Below, piece after piece: positions 8,062 to 17,207 of a DNA stretch of 64,000 nucleotides. The notes under the pieces were generated by a model that saw nothing but the letters and a program-made list of their open reading frames with translations, made no database searches and was not told the origin of the DNA. The stretch lies in contig NZ_SOCT01000002.1 of the NCBI RefSeq assembly GCF_004364435.1, forward strand, positions 558,001 through 622,000. Reading direction: 5' to 3'. The translations under genes and the position numbers were made by a program. Source of the stretch: Pseudomonas sp. LP_7_YM. GTDB lineage: Bacteria; Pseudomonadota; Gammaproteobacteria; Pseudomonadales; Pseudomonadaceae. Position 1 is the stretch's first letter. Every line of letters begins with the position of its first letter.

Positions 8062-10233
8062 ATGACCACGCCATACCGACCTGCGGCAGCCTTCACTCGC
8101 CGCTTGCTGCCACTGAGCATTGCCTTCGCCTCGCCGTGGCTGGCCGCTCAGGAAGGCGAGCCGCTCACGCTGGACGCAGTGAAGGTGTCGGGTGAGCAGA
8201 CGTCGGCCTATCAGGTCCAAAGCGCCTCGGTCGGGGGCTTCAACGAAACGCCATTGCGCGATACGCCAGCATCGATCTCGGTGTTCAGCGAGCAGATGCT
8301 CAAAAATCAGCAGGCCAGGCTGCTCAGCGAAGTACTGCGCAACGATGCCTCGGTGGGCGACAGCTACGCACCGATCGGTTACTACGAAAACTTCGTGGTC
8401 CGCGGTTTTTCCCTGAACGCCGCCAACAGCTATCGCATCAACGGCCGCAGCATCACCGGTGAGCAGAACGTCGCACTGGAAAACAAGGAACAGGTCGAGT
8501 TGCTCAAGGGCTTGTCCGGCTTGCAAAGCGGTGTATCGGAGCCTGCGGGCGTGGTCAATTACAAGACCAAACGCCCGGAAGACGTGCGTTCCGTCACGGT
8601 CTCGACCAATGAGCATGGCGAGCGCTACATCGCCACTGACGTCGGTGGCTGGTTCGGCAGCGAAAAACAGTTTGGCCTGCGCGCCAACGTCGCTCACGAA
8701 GACATCCGCTCCTACGTCGAGCACGCTGATGGCCAGCGGGACTTTGCGTCGCTGGCGTTCGACTGGAACATCAACGATCAATCAACTTTGCAGCTCGATG
8801 TCGAATACCAGACCAAAGAGCAGCGGTCGGTGCCGGGCTATCAACTGCTCGGCGGGACCGAACTGCCCCACGACGCCTCGCCACGCAAGTTGCTGGGTTA
8901 CCAGCGCTGGTCGAACCCGGTGGGCATTGATTCGCTGAACATGAGCGGTCGCTATGAGTACCGCTTCAGCGACGATTGGAAGGCCAGTCTCAGTGCCTCG
9001 CGCAGCCGCGTGGTGATCGACGATTACAGCGCCTTCGCCTATGGCTGCTATTACCAGAGCAGTTGCTCAAGCACGCCCGTGACCGGGCACTTCAACAGCG
9101 ATGGCGGTTACGACATCTACGACTTCCGCAGCCCCGACGACACCCGGCGCAACGATGAAGTCGAGGCCTCCATGACCGGGCGGTTCGACACCGGCTGGCT
9201 CAAGCACGAGCTGACCCTGGGCACCAGTGCGTTTCGCCGCACCGTCGACACCCGGCCTTATTTCAGCGAATACGTCGGCTCCGGCAACATTAACCAGGCA
9301 ACAGAAACCTTCGCGCCCTCCGACCTGCCCGTGGGGCACACCGAACGCCGCCTGGACAGCCGCCAGTACGGCCTGTTCGCCACAGACCGCATCAGTTTCG
9401 ACGAGCATTGGCAGACGATAGTGGGCGGTCGTCAGGTCCGTCTCGACGAAAAGGCATACAACGAGGACGGCAGCGACAATCGCCATACCCAGCGCTCGGT
9501 CTTCCTGCCCCAGGCAGCGTTGATCTACAAACCCATCGACACTGTTTCGTTGTACACCAGCTACAGCAAAGGGCTGTCGCTGGGTGGCACCGCGTCGGTG
9601 TTCGACAGCAACATCGGGGACATCCTCGCACCGACGATCTCTCGTCAGCTTGAAGCCGGGGTCAAGTACGACTGGCGGCGGATGAGCTTTAGCGCCGCAG
9701 TGTTTCAGACCCGTCAGGCGTATCAGTACTCAAAACCCAACGACGACGGCAGCCTGACGTTCGTGCAGCAGGGCCAGCAGAAGAATACCGGGCTGGAACT
9801 GAGCGCCAACGGCTGGCTGACCTCACAGCTGCAGATCGCCGCCAGCGCTGCGGCCATCAAGGCGCGGGTGGAGGACAGCGGCACTGCGGCCTACGAAGGC
9901 CATCAGGCGATCAACGTGCCCCGGTTCCGCGGGAGTCTGTCGGCTGATTACAGCCTGCCGATTCCGGGGCTTGCGTTGCTCGGTGGCGTGCAATACAGCG
10001 CAAGCAAATCCGCCAACCGCGAGGGTTCGGTGAAGGTCGACGACTACACCGTGTTCAACGCCGGGAGTCGCTACAGCACCCGGTTCGAGGGCTACGACAC
10101 GGTGTTCCGCCTGACCGTCGATAACCTGTTCGACAAACGTTACTGGCGCGATGTCGGCGAATACCTTGGCGACGATTACCTGTTCCTGGGCGCGCCACGT
10201 ACTGCACGGCTGTCGGCGACGGTGAGTTTTTGA
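8062..10233 (+). CDS. TonB-dependent siderophore receptor
   Basis: 723 residues from ATG 8062 (MTTPYRPAAAF), which gives a normal signal peptide ending PWLAAQ; an in-frame ATG at 8023 is the alternative. The plug domain is clear (LRDTPASISVFSEQML, then NFVVRGFSLNAANSYRINGR, and the GLQSGVSEPAGVVNYKTKRP loop of siderophore receptors), followed by a 22-strand barrel ending in the terminal aromatic F of TARLSATVSF. There is no STN signalling domain. It imports a ferric siderophore across the outer membrane with TonB-ExbBD energy; the ligand is unknown. No adjacent sigma/anti-sigma pair. Confidence 0.9.
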   Translation: MTTPYRPAAAFTRRLLPLSIAFASPWLAAQEGEPLTLDAVKVSGEQTSAYQVQSASVGGFNETPLRDTPASISVFSEQMLKNQQARLLSEVLRNDASVGDSYAPIGYYENFVVRGFSLNAANSYRINGRSITGEQNVALENKEQVELLKGLSGLQSGVSEPAGVVNYKTKRPEDVRSVTVSTNEHGERYIATDVGGWFGSEKQFGLRANVAHEDIRSYVEHADGQRDFASLAFDWNINDQSTLQLDVEYQTKEQRSVPGYQLLGGTELPHDASPRKLLGYQRWSNPVGIDSLNMSGRYEYRFSDDWKASLSASRSRVVIDDYSAFAYGCYYQSSCSSTPVTGHFNSDGGYDIYDFRSPDDTRRNDEVEASMTGRFDTGWLKHELTLGTSAFRRTVDTRPYFSEYVGSGNINQATETFAPSDLPVGHTERRLDSRQYGLFATDRISFDEHWQTIVGGRQVRLDEKAYNEDGSDNRHTQRSVFLPQAALIYKPIDTVSLYTSYSKGLSLGGTASVFDSNIGDILAPTISRQLEAGVKYDWRRMSFSAAVFQTRQAYQYSKPNDDGSLTFVQQGQQKNTGLELSANGWLTSQLQIAASAAAIKARVEDSGTAAYEGHQAINVPRFRGSLSADYSLPIPGLALLGGVQYSASKSANREGSVKVDDYTVFNAGSRYSTRFEGYDTVFRLTVDNLFDKRYWRDVGEYLGDDYLFLGAPRTARLSATVSF

Positions 10234-10491
10234 AACGGTCCGGGGTGCATATTCCATCACGCAAACCAACTATAGGCCTGCGGCGAGCACGTCAATCGCG
10301 TCTCGCCAGCGCCTGAGTGAAGAATATGCCCAGCGCCTTTAGCGCGCGGTTTGGTATCAAGCCCGGCGTTTATGCCTTGTGATATGACGCACGTCCGGTG
10401 GTCTGCCACGCGCCCTGATTGCTTCAGCTTTGTTATCCTGCGCGCCTTTGTCGCACCTAACTGCCGTTTTAACTGCCAAATGGGGTCTTCC

Positions 10492-11811
10492 ATGACAGCC
10501 ATTCTTCGACCACGTCCACAACCGATCAGCCGGGGCGACTATAAGACCCTGGGCCTTGCGGCACTGGGCGGGGCGCTTGAAATCTACGATTTCATCATTT
10601 TCGTGTTCTTTACGCTGACCCTCAGCGAACTGTTCTTTCCGCCTGAAATGCCCGAATGGATGCGACTGCTGCAGAGCTTCGGGATTTTCGTCACCGGGTA
10701 TCTGGCACGGCCACTGGGCGGCATTCTGATGGCGCACTTTGCCGACAAGCTGGGCCGCAAACGCGTGTTCAGCCTGAGCATTCTGATGATGGCCTTGCCT
10801 TGCATGTTGATCGGCGTCATGCCGACCTACGCCAACATTGGCTACTGGGCGCCGTTGCTCCTGCTGGCGCTGCGTATCCTGCAGGGTGCCGCGGTGGGCG
10901 GCGAAGTCCCGAGCGCCTGGGTGTTCGTCGCCGAGCACGCGCCCAGGGGGCGTCGTGGTTATGCGTTGGGGGTGTTGCAGGCTGGGCTGACCTTTGGCTA
11001 TTTGATCGGCGCGTTGACCGCGACCTGGCTGGCCAGGGTGTTCAGCCATGCCGAGATGCTCGACTTCGCCTGGCGCATTCCGTTTCTGCTCGGCGGTGTA
11101 TTCGGGGTGATCGGTGTCTGGCTGCGTCGCTGGCTGAGTGAGACGCCAGTGTTCATGGCCCTCGGTGCGCAGCGTGAGGGCAGAACCGAACTGCCCTTGC
11201 GGGCCGTCGTGCGTGAGCATCGTCAATCATTGCTGCCTGCCGCCTTGCTCACCTGTGTGTTGACCTCTGCGGTGGTGACGCTGGTGGTGGTCACGCCGAC
11301 CGTCATGCAGCAGCGGTTCGGCATGAGCCCCAGCGACACCTTCGCGCTGAGCAGCGTCGGCATCGTCTTCCTGAACCTGGGCTGCGTGCTGGCCGGCATG
11401 CTGGTCGACCGTATCGGTGCCTGGCGCAGTGTCGTTCTGTACAGCCTGCTGCTGCCTCTGGGCGTCAGTCTGTTGTACGCCAGTCTGGTCATTCAATGGC
11501 TGCCGGTGGGACTGGCCTACGCAGTCGCAGGGTTGGCGTGCGGCATCGTGGGCGTGGTGCCCTCGGTGATGGTCGGACTGTTCCCGGCAAACATCCGGGT
11601 ATCGGGCATCTCGCTGACCTACAACATCAGTTATGCGCTGTGGGCCAGCACGACGCCGCTGGCGCTGATCGCCTTGATGCCCTGGAGTCCGTGGGTGTGC
11701 GTGGGTTATTGCCTGATCATGGGCGCGGTGGGTCTGTTAACGGCCCTATTCTTCGGCATGCACAAGGGCATGCAAGTGGACGATGCGCTCCCTGCGCGCT
11801 GCGCAAACTGA
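10492..11811 (+). CDS. MFS transporter, metabolite:H+ symporter (MHS) type
   Basis: 439 residues from ATG 10492 (MTAILRPRP); ATG 10480 is also possible. Twelve hydrophobic helices; the MFS loop signature DKLGRKRVF follows helix 2, and GALEIYDFIIFVFF in helix 1 is the motif of the ProP/ShiA/KgtP branch that imports organic acids and osmolytes with protons. RILQGAAVGGEVPSAWVFVAEHAP (helix 4) fits the same branch. Inner membrane. No operon partner; ends just before a strong hairpin. Confidence 0.85.
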   Translation: MTAILRPRPQPISRGDYKTLGLAALGGALEIYDFIIFVFFTLTLSELFFPPEMPEWMRLLQSFGIFVTGYLARPLGGILMAHFADKLGRKRVFSLSILMMALPCMLIGVMPTYANIGYWAPLLLLALRILQGAAVGGEVPSAWVFVAEHAPRGRRGYALGVLQAGLTFGYLIGALTATWLARVFSHAEMLDFAWRIPFLLGGVFGVIGVWLRRWLSETPVFMALGAQREGRTELPLRAVVREHRQSLLPAALLTCVLTSAVVTLVVVTPTVMQQRFGMSPSDTFALSSVGIVFLNLGCVLAGMLVDRIGAWRSVVLYSLLLPLGVSLLYASLVIQWLPVGLAYAVAGLACGIVGVVPSVMVGLFPANIRVSGISLTYNISYALWASTTPLALIALMPWSPWVCVGYCLIMGAVGLLTALFFGMHKGMQVDDALPARCAN

Positions 11812-11813
11812 CG

Positions 11814-11832
11814 GGCGCCGTTAAACGGCGCC
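11814..11832 (+). terminator. Hairpin after the MHS transporter
   Basis: GGCGCCGT-TAA-ACGGCGCC, a perfect 8-bp stem two bases after the transporter stop codon. There is no T-run after it, so termination efficiency is uncertain. The following stretch to 12249 holds no gene that I can support; it becomes AT-rich near 12000-12200, as expected for the promoter of the next gene. Confidence 0.55.
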
Positions 11833-12249
11833 TCATGACCGACTGTTCCCCCAGAGACACATTAAACACGGCGCTGTTCGGTCAGGCGCCTTTCTGGTCC
11901 CTGAATCATTGACTGCTTCATCAACGTCGCAGGCCTGTAGCCCACAAGTGCAGGCCACGCTCGGGCATATCAGCCTCTTTTCAATCCGCCCGAATACACG
12001 TATCCGTTCATTTGTAACTGATCATTGTATTTATAAAGTGCTGCGTTTATTGTCCCGTCCCCTACAACAGAAGTGTCTGATACCTGCGTGAAAATGTTGG
12101 GTGCGTTTGGAACGTTTATGCCTGCCCGCTATGTTTGTAAGACCTGCCCAAGGAGTTTTCTATAAAGCTTGTAGGAATAATTACTTTTAGAAGTGCTGCT
12201 ATTAACCTCGGTAACAGAGGCCCTGTCCTGGTGTGGAGATTTTAAAATT

Positions 12250-12594
12250 ATGCTCAATAAAACCCCATGGATGCCGATGGGTAGTTTAATGCCAGGGATG
12301 GCCATGAGAAGAGGTCACTACACGTCTATGCAGGAAAGAGAGCATAAGCGCGAAAGAGCAAACATAACCACGCCGCGTGAAAGTGAAGTACTGAAGCTGG
12401 TGCTGCTAGGGTATACCAACAAGGACATTGCCCAGCAGCTCGGTATCAGCGATTACACGGCCCGCGACCACGTTTCGGCGCTGTTGAAGAAGAGCGAAGT
12501 AAAGAATCGCGCGCAACTTATGGCATTGCACGTGGCATTGCCATGCAAGCGAAGAACGCGATTGACCCCTACATCTGACGGATTGTATTGCTGA
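12250..12594 (+). CDS. Small LuxR-type HTH regulator (no sensor domain)
   Basis: 114 residues from ATG 12250 with GGAGA upstream. Residues about 40-100 form a LuxR/NarL-type helix-turn-helix (ITTPRESEVLKLVLLGYTNK, DIAQQLGISDYTARDHVSAL). The first 35 residues are Met-rich (PWMPMGSLMPGMAMRRG) and match neither a receiver nor an acyl-homoserine-lactone domain. It is therefore a stand-alone DNA-binding protein. The next gene follows 255 bases later in the same direction and may be its target or partner. The Lys/Arg-rich C-terminal tail is unusual. Confidence 0.75.
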   Translation: MLNKTPWMPMGSLMPGMAMRRGHYTSMQEREHKRERANITTPRESEVLKLVLLGYTNKDIAQQLGISDYTARDHVSALLKKSEVKNRAQLMALHVALPCKRRTRLTPTSDGLYC

Positions 12595-12849
12595 TTCGCT
12601 TGAGCATAATGGCAGTGCATTGAACGTTCTTTTTGTTTGGCATCGGCATCTTTTCTCCGGGGCTTACCCACAGGTACGAAAATTCAGCGCAAACAACAAG
12701 AATTGGCACTGTATTAACAAGGACAAGTTATGGATGGTCCATCACGCGATTGTCTGGCGGCATTGTACGAATTGCGCTCAGGGATGATTGAGCCAATCTG
12801 CTGCACCAGAGCGCAGATCAAGCATTCAACAACAAGAAGGAACTACTTA

Positions 12850-13569
12850 ATGACTGGATGCAACCCGAGCGACCTCGATCCTGTATCAAAAGGGTCTGTA
12901 ATGCTTATCGACCACGGCGAACAGCCGCACATGATCCACTTCCATGAACTGGTTCATGAGCAGGCCGCTTATAGCAAAGAACACTTGTACAACCTGCATA
13001 AGCAATGGTTCGGCCCACGCGGCATCTTCGCGAGGGTGGGCGAAGAAATCGCGCAACTGGGCCGTCAGGCGTCGGTACTCGACAGCGTCAGGGAGCTGGA
13101 GTCGTCCCAACGCTCGCAAGAAGCGGAGTTGGTTGTGGACTTCGCTCTGGCACAGAGCAATCGTCGAGACGCTGTCCTCAATCCGTTCACGGGGCGTCGG
13201 CGCGAAGCGCTGTGTTGCGTGGTATTCGACGAGACAGCGGGTTACACACTGGTGGAGCGGTACGCTGCGTATGAGGCCATACGCCAGAGCGATGCGAGCT
13301 TCTTCATCAAGTTGATCGCGACGACTCGCGGTGTCGTGGAAAGACGCATTGTCTTCCGCGGCTTGCTGGAGCACTACGACCGTTTGTTGCCGATTGAAAA
13401 GAGCATCTATCCCGACGGTTATCGTGCCGCGCAGCAAGCCCATCTGGACCGCGAGGAACAACTCTATGGACCTTTGGCACTCAATGAGGATGTGGTGACG
13501 CTGCTTGAGACGATCTCACCGGTGGATTTGCTCGAGCGGGTTCAGCGCCCGACAGACCCGGTGTTGTGA
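12850..13569 (+). CDS. Conserved-looking cytoplasmic protein of unknown function
   Basis: 239 residues from ATG 12850, preceded by AAGGAAC; the frame is open from 12730 but without a better start. No signal peptide, no membrane segment, no cysteine cluster apart from CC near residue 126. Largely helical and charged (VLDSVRELESSQRSQEAEL, AAQQAHLDREEQLYGP) with a beta-rich middle (EALCCVVFDETAGYTLVERY). I do not recognise the family. It sits between a LuxR solo regulator and an exporter; the 203 bases after it hold nothing I can name. Confidence 0.6.
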   Translation: MTGCNPSDLDPVSKGSVMLIDHGEQPHMIHFHELVHEQAAYSKEHLYNLHKQWFGPRGIFARVGEEIAQLGRQASVLDSVRELESSQRSQEAELVVDFALAQSNRRDAVLNPFTGRRREALCCVVFDETAGYTLVERYAAYEAIRQSDASFFIKLIATTRGVVERRIVFRGLLEHYDRLLPIEKSIYPDGYRAAQQAHLDREEQLYGPLALNEDVVTLLETISPVDLLERVQRPTDPVL

Positions 13570-13772
13570 GGGTGACGTTCGCGCGCAGGTGATGCCGTTC
13601 AGTGTGATCTTCATCAGAGAAGCGTAGTGACACCAGACCGCAGCGCATCTGTCCCGGTCTCTTTTTGCCGAATCTGTGTATAGACGTTGCGGTGCCGGAT
13701 GGATGAAATGTATTCAGGCTCACGCCACAGCCATCAGGTGGGCCATTCCGTCCGTCATCGCAAGGAACGCCA

Positions 13773-14408
13773 ATGCCCGAGTTCTCGAATCTCATCGCCT
13801 TTGCCCTCATCTCGCTGGGTATGGTTCTGACCCCCGGCCCGAACATGGTCTACGTGATTTCGCGATCCATCTCACAGGGGCGTAAGGCTGGGCTGATCTC
13901 TCTGGCGGGTGTGGGCGTCGGGTTTCTGTTCTACATGCTCTGCGCCGCATTCGGCATTACCGGGTTGGTCATGGCCGTGCCTTACGCATACGATACCCTG
14001 CGCCTGGCGGGCGCCCTGTACCTGTTGTACCTGGCGTGGCAAGCCGTCAAACCGGGTGGCCGTTCGCCGTTTCAGGTCAAGGAGCTGCCCCGTGACAGCA
14101 ATAAACAACTGTTCCTGATGGGCCTGCTGACCAATCTGTTCAATCCCAAGGTTGCGGTGCTCTACCTCTCGCTGCTGCCGCAGTTCATGACCGTGGACAA
14201 GGGTGCCAGTGTGCTGAGTCAGTCGTTGATACTGGGCAGCGCACAGATCGGTGTCAGCCTCACCGTCAACACGATGGTAATCATGGCGGCTGGCTCGATT
14301 GCCGTTTTCATGACCACTAAGCCCACTTGGGCCAACGTGCAGCGTTGGTTCATGGGCATCGTATTGTTCGGCTTTGCGGTGCGCATGGCAGTTGAAAGCA
14401 GGAAGTAG
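13773..14408 (+). CDS. RhtB/LysE-family exporter
   Basis: 211 residues from ATG 13773, with AAGGAA seven bases upstream. Six hydrophobic segments; the family signature LGMVLTPGPNMVYVISRSIS (residues 14-33) and GLLTNLFNPKVAVLYLSLLPQF (about 113-134) are both present. Members export homoserine, threonine or related amino acids across the inner membrane. It is not closely similar to the other LysE-type gene at 2837, so they probably have different substrates. Monocistronic as far as can be seen. Confidence 0.88.
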   Translation: MPEFSNLIAFALISLGMVLTPGPNMVYVISRSISQGRKAGLISLAGVGVGFLFYMLCAAFGITGLVMAVPYAYDTLRLAGALYLLYLAWQAVKPGGRSPFQVKELPRDSNKQLFLMGLLTNLFNPKVAVLYLSLLPQFMTVDKGASVLSQSLILGSAQIGVSLTVNTMVIMAAGSIAVFMTTKPTWANVQRWFMGIVLFGFAVRMAVESRK

Positions 14409-14521
14409 CGAACAGGCTGCCACTGCTCACGTTAAACAAAATGTTTTACCGATCCCTTGCCATACGCGGCGCCATTGGCGAGATTAGCGCCCGAATTCGC
14501 GTCATTTCAAAGGATCGGCTG

Positions 14522-15694
14522 ATGCCTCCAAAGCGTTTGTTCTCTCATGTTGCCTTTCTTGCTGCGCTCATGGCGCCTTTCATCGGGCACGCTGCCGAGC
14601 CGGTGCATTTGCTGACTGGCACCCTCGGCAAGTCTCCAGTTGTGGTGGAGCTGAACCTGACCAGCCCCGACAGCATCAGCGGGCGTTATTTCTATGAGAA
14701 GTACCACAAGGATCTCCCGCTTTCCGGCAGGCTCACCGGGCAGGATCTGACGCTCACCGAAGGCTTGAGCTACGACGATAATCCCCAACTGCCCACTTTA
14801 CATCTGCACAAGTCAGCCGACTCAACGTGGTCGGGGGAGTGGACCAGCGCCAAGGGCATGTCCTACAAGGTGCAACTGGTGGAAAAACAGATCGCGGCGC
14901 CCGATCAGTCGGCAGAGCCCGGCTGGCAGGACATCTACCGGCAATCCGCCTACGACTACCTGCGCCTTAGCCAACTAAAGCTTAAGGCCGATAAAAAACA
15001 AACGTTCATGGGGCATGACCTGCAATGGTGGACCGAGCCGGAATCGGGAATCAGCCTGTTCGAAATCACGTCCGGCTATTCACGTGAGCAGGCCGCGCGG
15101 ATCAATCAGCAATTGCGTTCGCGCTTGTGGCACGAGGTCGTCAGCTATCACGAGTGCCTGCTTGGCGGCAGCCGCATGGGCGGCGATTTCAACCAGTCTG
15201 TCAGCCCTGAGCTGCTGACCCCGGGTGTCGTCAGTCTCAACATCTATACGTCCTACAATTGCGGCGGCGCACACCCTGACTTCGGCGATTCGCCACTCAA
15301 CCTCGACGTGGCCACCGGCAAGGAGCTGACCCTGGAAGATGTGCTCTGGGTCGGTAAAGGCAAGCCATTTCACTACGAGCGCGATGAAAAGAACGGCGTG
15401 AGCTTCGAGACCTACTCAAGCTATCGTGGTAAAACCTTCGCCCCCTGGCTGGTCAGCGAACTGCAAGCGGCCCACCCCGATGAGATGAAGAAGCCTGACG
15501 CCGAGGACGATTGTGATTACACCGATGCATCCGTGTGGGAATTTTCCTCGTGGCACTTCACCGAAAAAGGCCTCTATCTAGGACCCTATTTCGCTCGCGT
15601 CATGCGCGCCTGTGAAGGACCGGATTGGTCTGTGGTGCCGTACAGCGTGATCAAGGCGCACCCCGGCGGGGTGAAGCTGCAATTGCCGGATTGA
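14522..15694 (+). CDS. Secreted protein, DUF3298/RsiV-like C-terminal region
   Basis: 390 residues from ATG 14522 (MPPKRLFSH), with AAAGGA nine bases upstream and a clear signal peptide ending GHAAEP. The first 110 mature residues are beta-rich repeats about substituting or modifying residues (VELNLTSPDSISGRYFYEKY). The second half contains NIYTSYNCGGAHPDFGDSPL and DVATGKELTLEDVLW, which resembles the NCGGAHP...G..L.LEDL pattern of DUF3298 domains found in RsiV-type and lysozyme-related periplasmic proteins. Function unknown; possibly cell-envelope stress or inhibitor binding, by family analogy. Confidence 0.6.
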   Translation: MPPKRLFSHVAFLAALMAPFIGHAAEPVHLLTGTLGKSPVVVELNLTSPDSISGRYFYEKYHKDLPLSGRLTGQDLTLTEGLSYDDNPQLPTLHLHKSADSTWSGEWTSAKGMSYKVQLVEKQIAAPDQSAEPGWQDIYRQSAYDYLRLSQLKLKADKKQTFMGHDLQWWTEPESGISLFEITSGYSREQAARINQQLRSRLWHEVVSYHECLLGGSRMGGDFNQSVSPELLTPGVVSLNIYTSYNCGGAHPDFGDSPLNLDVATGKELTLEDVLWVGKGKPFHYERDEKNGVSFETYSSYRGKTFAPWLVSELQAAHPDEMKKPDAEDDCDYTDASVWEFSSWHFTEKGLYLGPYFARVMRACEGPDWSVVPYSVIKAHPGGVKLQLPD

Positions 15695-15758
15695 TAGCGC
15701 CCAGTGACGATTACCGCTGGCTTTAACGCAGCAGTCGCTGGCAAAAAAGCAGCACCTG

Positions 15759-16400
15759 TCACTTGCTCCCGGTCACACCCTTGACCACGGCAGCGTGCGC
15801 CTTGGCGTCCTTGGCCAGGGAGATCACGTTGATCATTGCGGTGCGTGTGCCGGAGGCGGCGGTGATGGTGGTGCTCAGTACCTTGCCGCCGTCGACGCTG
15901 CCTGACGCATCCAACTGACGCAATCCGAGGCCTTTTCGGACGATCTTCTTCTCGCCGAGCTTCTTGAAGTCCTTATAGCTGGACTGCTGCTGAACGAGGG
16001 TCTCGGCGATGATGGTGTCCAGCGTCTCGGTGTCATTGGACGGGACTTTCTTGCCGTCCGGCAGCGGGGTTTCGGTGATGATCACCATGCGCTTGGCAGG
16101 TTTGTTCATGTACAGCGAGCCGGTGACGCCCGCGGCCTGTGCCTTATCGTCGATCTCTTCCATCGGCCCTTTGACGTAGTCCTTGGGCAGGGTGAAAACG
16201 AATTTGCCGCCGAGCATGGTGACTTTCTGCGTGGCAATTTTGGCAGACGCAGGTTTGTGCCGGGCGGATTTGGACGCATGAGCGGTTTTGGAAGCGTTGG
16301 CAGAATGCTTGGTTTCAGTCGCGGCATCCGCGACGCCCGCGCCCAGACACACGGACAGTGCAGTGCAGATCACAACTGTTTTCAAATCGAACAAGCGCAT
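15759..16400 (-). CDS. Exported protein of unknown function
   Basis: 213 residues from ATG 16400 (MRLFDLKTV) with AGAGGTAGG upstream. Signal peptide through GVADA. A Lys/Ala/Ser/His-rich linker follows (SANASKTAHASKSARHKP), then a compact domain starting GGKFVFTLPKDYVKGP and ending SLAKDAKAHAAVVKG. The FxxPxDY opening resembles DcrB/DUF1795-type periplasmic domains, but I cannot confirm it. Convergent with the preceding secreted gene. Confidence 0.55.
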   Translation of the reverse strand: MRLFDLKTVVICTALSVCLGAGVADAATETKHSANASKTAHASKSARHKPASAKIATQKVTMLGGKFVFTLPKDYVKGPMEEIDDKAQAAGVTGSLYMNKPAKRMVIITETPLPDGKKVPSNDTETLDTIIAETLVQQQSSYKDFKKLGEKKIVRKGLGLRQLDASGSVDGGKVLSTTITAASGTRTAMINVISLAKDAKAHAAVVKGVTGSK

Positions 16401-16629
16401 TCCTACCTCTTCAGATGCTGATTCATACACAGGGTCTGCATTTTGCCTGAGCGACGTGGTGCGTAGATAGGCTCATGCGGGATGCTCAGACGCAACGTGC
16501 CTGTGCGGCCTGGCGGCGCTGGCATACGTTCCTGTTGATCGCCGCATAGTCTTACTGTGATCTGATAGCTGCGTTTGCTTTGGGCTTAAAGAAGAACCGT
16601 TTATTAATGCTCTGAACTTTCTTGCGCGC

Positions 16630-16655
16630 AAAAAAAAGCCGCTGGGGAAGCGGCT
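16630..16655 (-). terminator. Rho-independent terminator of the small exported-protein gene
   Basis: Read on the minus strand: AGCCGCT-TCCCC-AGCGGCT followed by eight T. A classical intrinsic terminator about 100 bases past the stop of the gene at 16756-16980. The stretch 16401-16755 otherwise holds only the promoter area of the gene at 15759. Confidence 0.85.
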
Positions 16656-16755
16656 GAAGTTTGGAGCTTGGGGCCCCACGTCGGGAGCAACGACGCGGAG
16701 AGTTGCAACAACAGAAACACATCAAAGAAACGACAGAGTTACAGCGACCAGCAGA

Positions 16756-16980
16756 TCAGGTGTGCTTGGCGTTCTCCACTTGAGGGTTATAGGTCGAGGC
16801 TTGCTGGGCCTTTTCCTGCTCCCTGGTTTTGGCGGCAAAGGCCTGCTCATGCTGTTCGAGGTTCGCTTGCATGGCCTGGTTGCGAGCCACGAACGCTGGC
16901 GATTCCTCAGCCATTGCAGGCGAGGTCGCCAAGAAGGACGCGAGGACAAGCGTTACGGCAATACTCAGGGGTTTTAACAT
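16756..16980 (-). CDS. Small exported Gln/Ala/Glu-rich protein
   Basis: 74 residues. Signal peptide SIAVTLVLASFLATSPAMAE with cleavage near AMA-EE leaves a mature peptide of about 49 residues that is one charged helix (NLEQHEQAFAAKTREQEKAQ). GAGGC precedes the ATG, and a strong intrinsic terminator follows at 16630. No family recognised. It could be a small periplasmic structural or chaperone-like helix; this is inference only. Confidence 0.6.
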   Translation of the reverse strand: MLKPLSIAVTLVLASFLATSPAMAEESPAFVARNQAMQANLEQHEQAFAAKTREQEKAQQASTYNPQVENAKHT

Positions 16981-17111
16981 TTGAATCAGGCCTCTTGCAT
17001 AGGCAAGTTCGATCAGGTGGGGCCACTGTAAGAATCCAGAGGCCTTGTATCAAATGAAACCCGAGTAAATATTCTTTAGTGAAAATGTTATGTGCAAGGA
17101 GGAATTAATTA

Positions 17112-17136
17112 GCAGTCGTCAATTGTCGACGACTGC
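17112..17136 (-). terminator. Hairpin downstream of the STN-type TonB receptor
   Basis: GCAGTCGTC and GACGACTGC form a perfect 9-bp stem with a 7-base loop. On the minus strand it is followed by TAATTAATT. It lies 70 bases after the receptor stop and is a plausible terminator for that gene. Confidence 0.5.
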
Positions 17137-17207
17137 CGTAGTCATGGGTGGCCAGGGCGGCAGGTCAGTCAGGTAAGAATGTCGACTGAGCTACCCTGCG
17201 CATGTTC

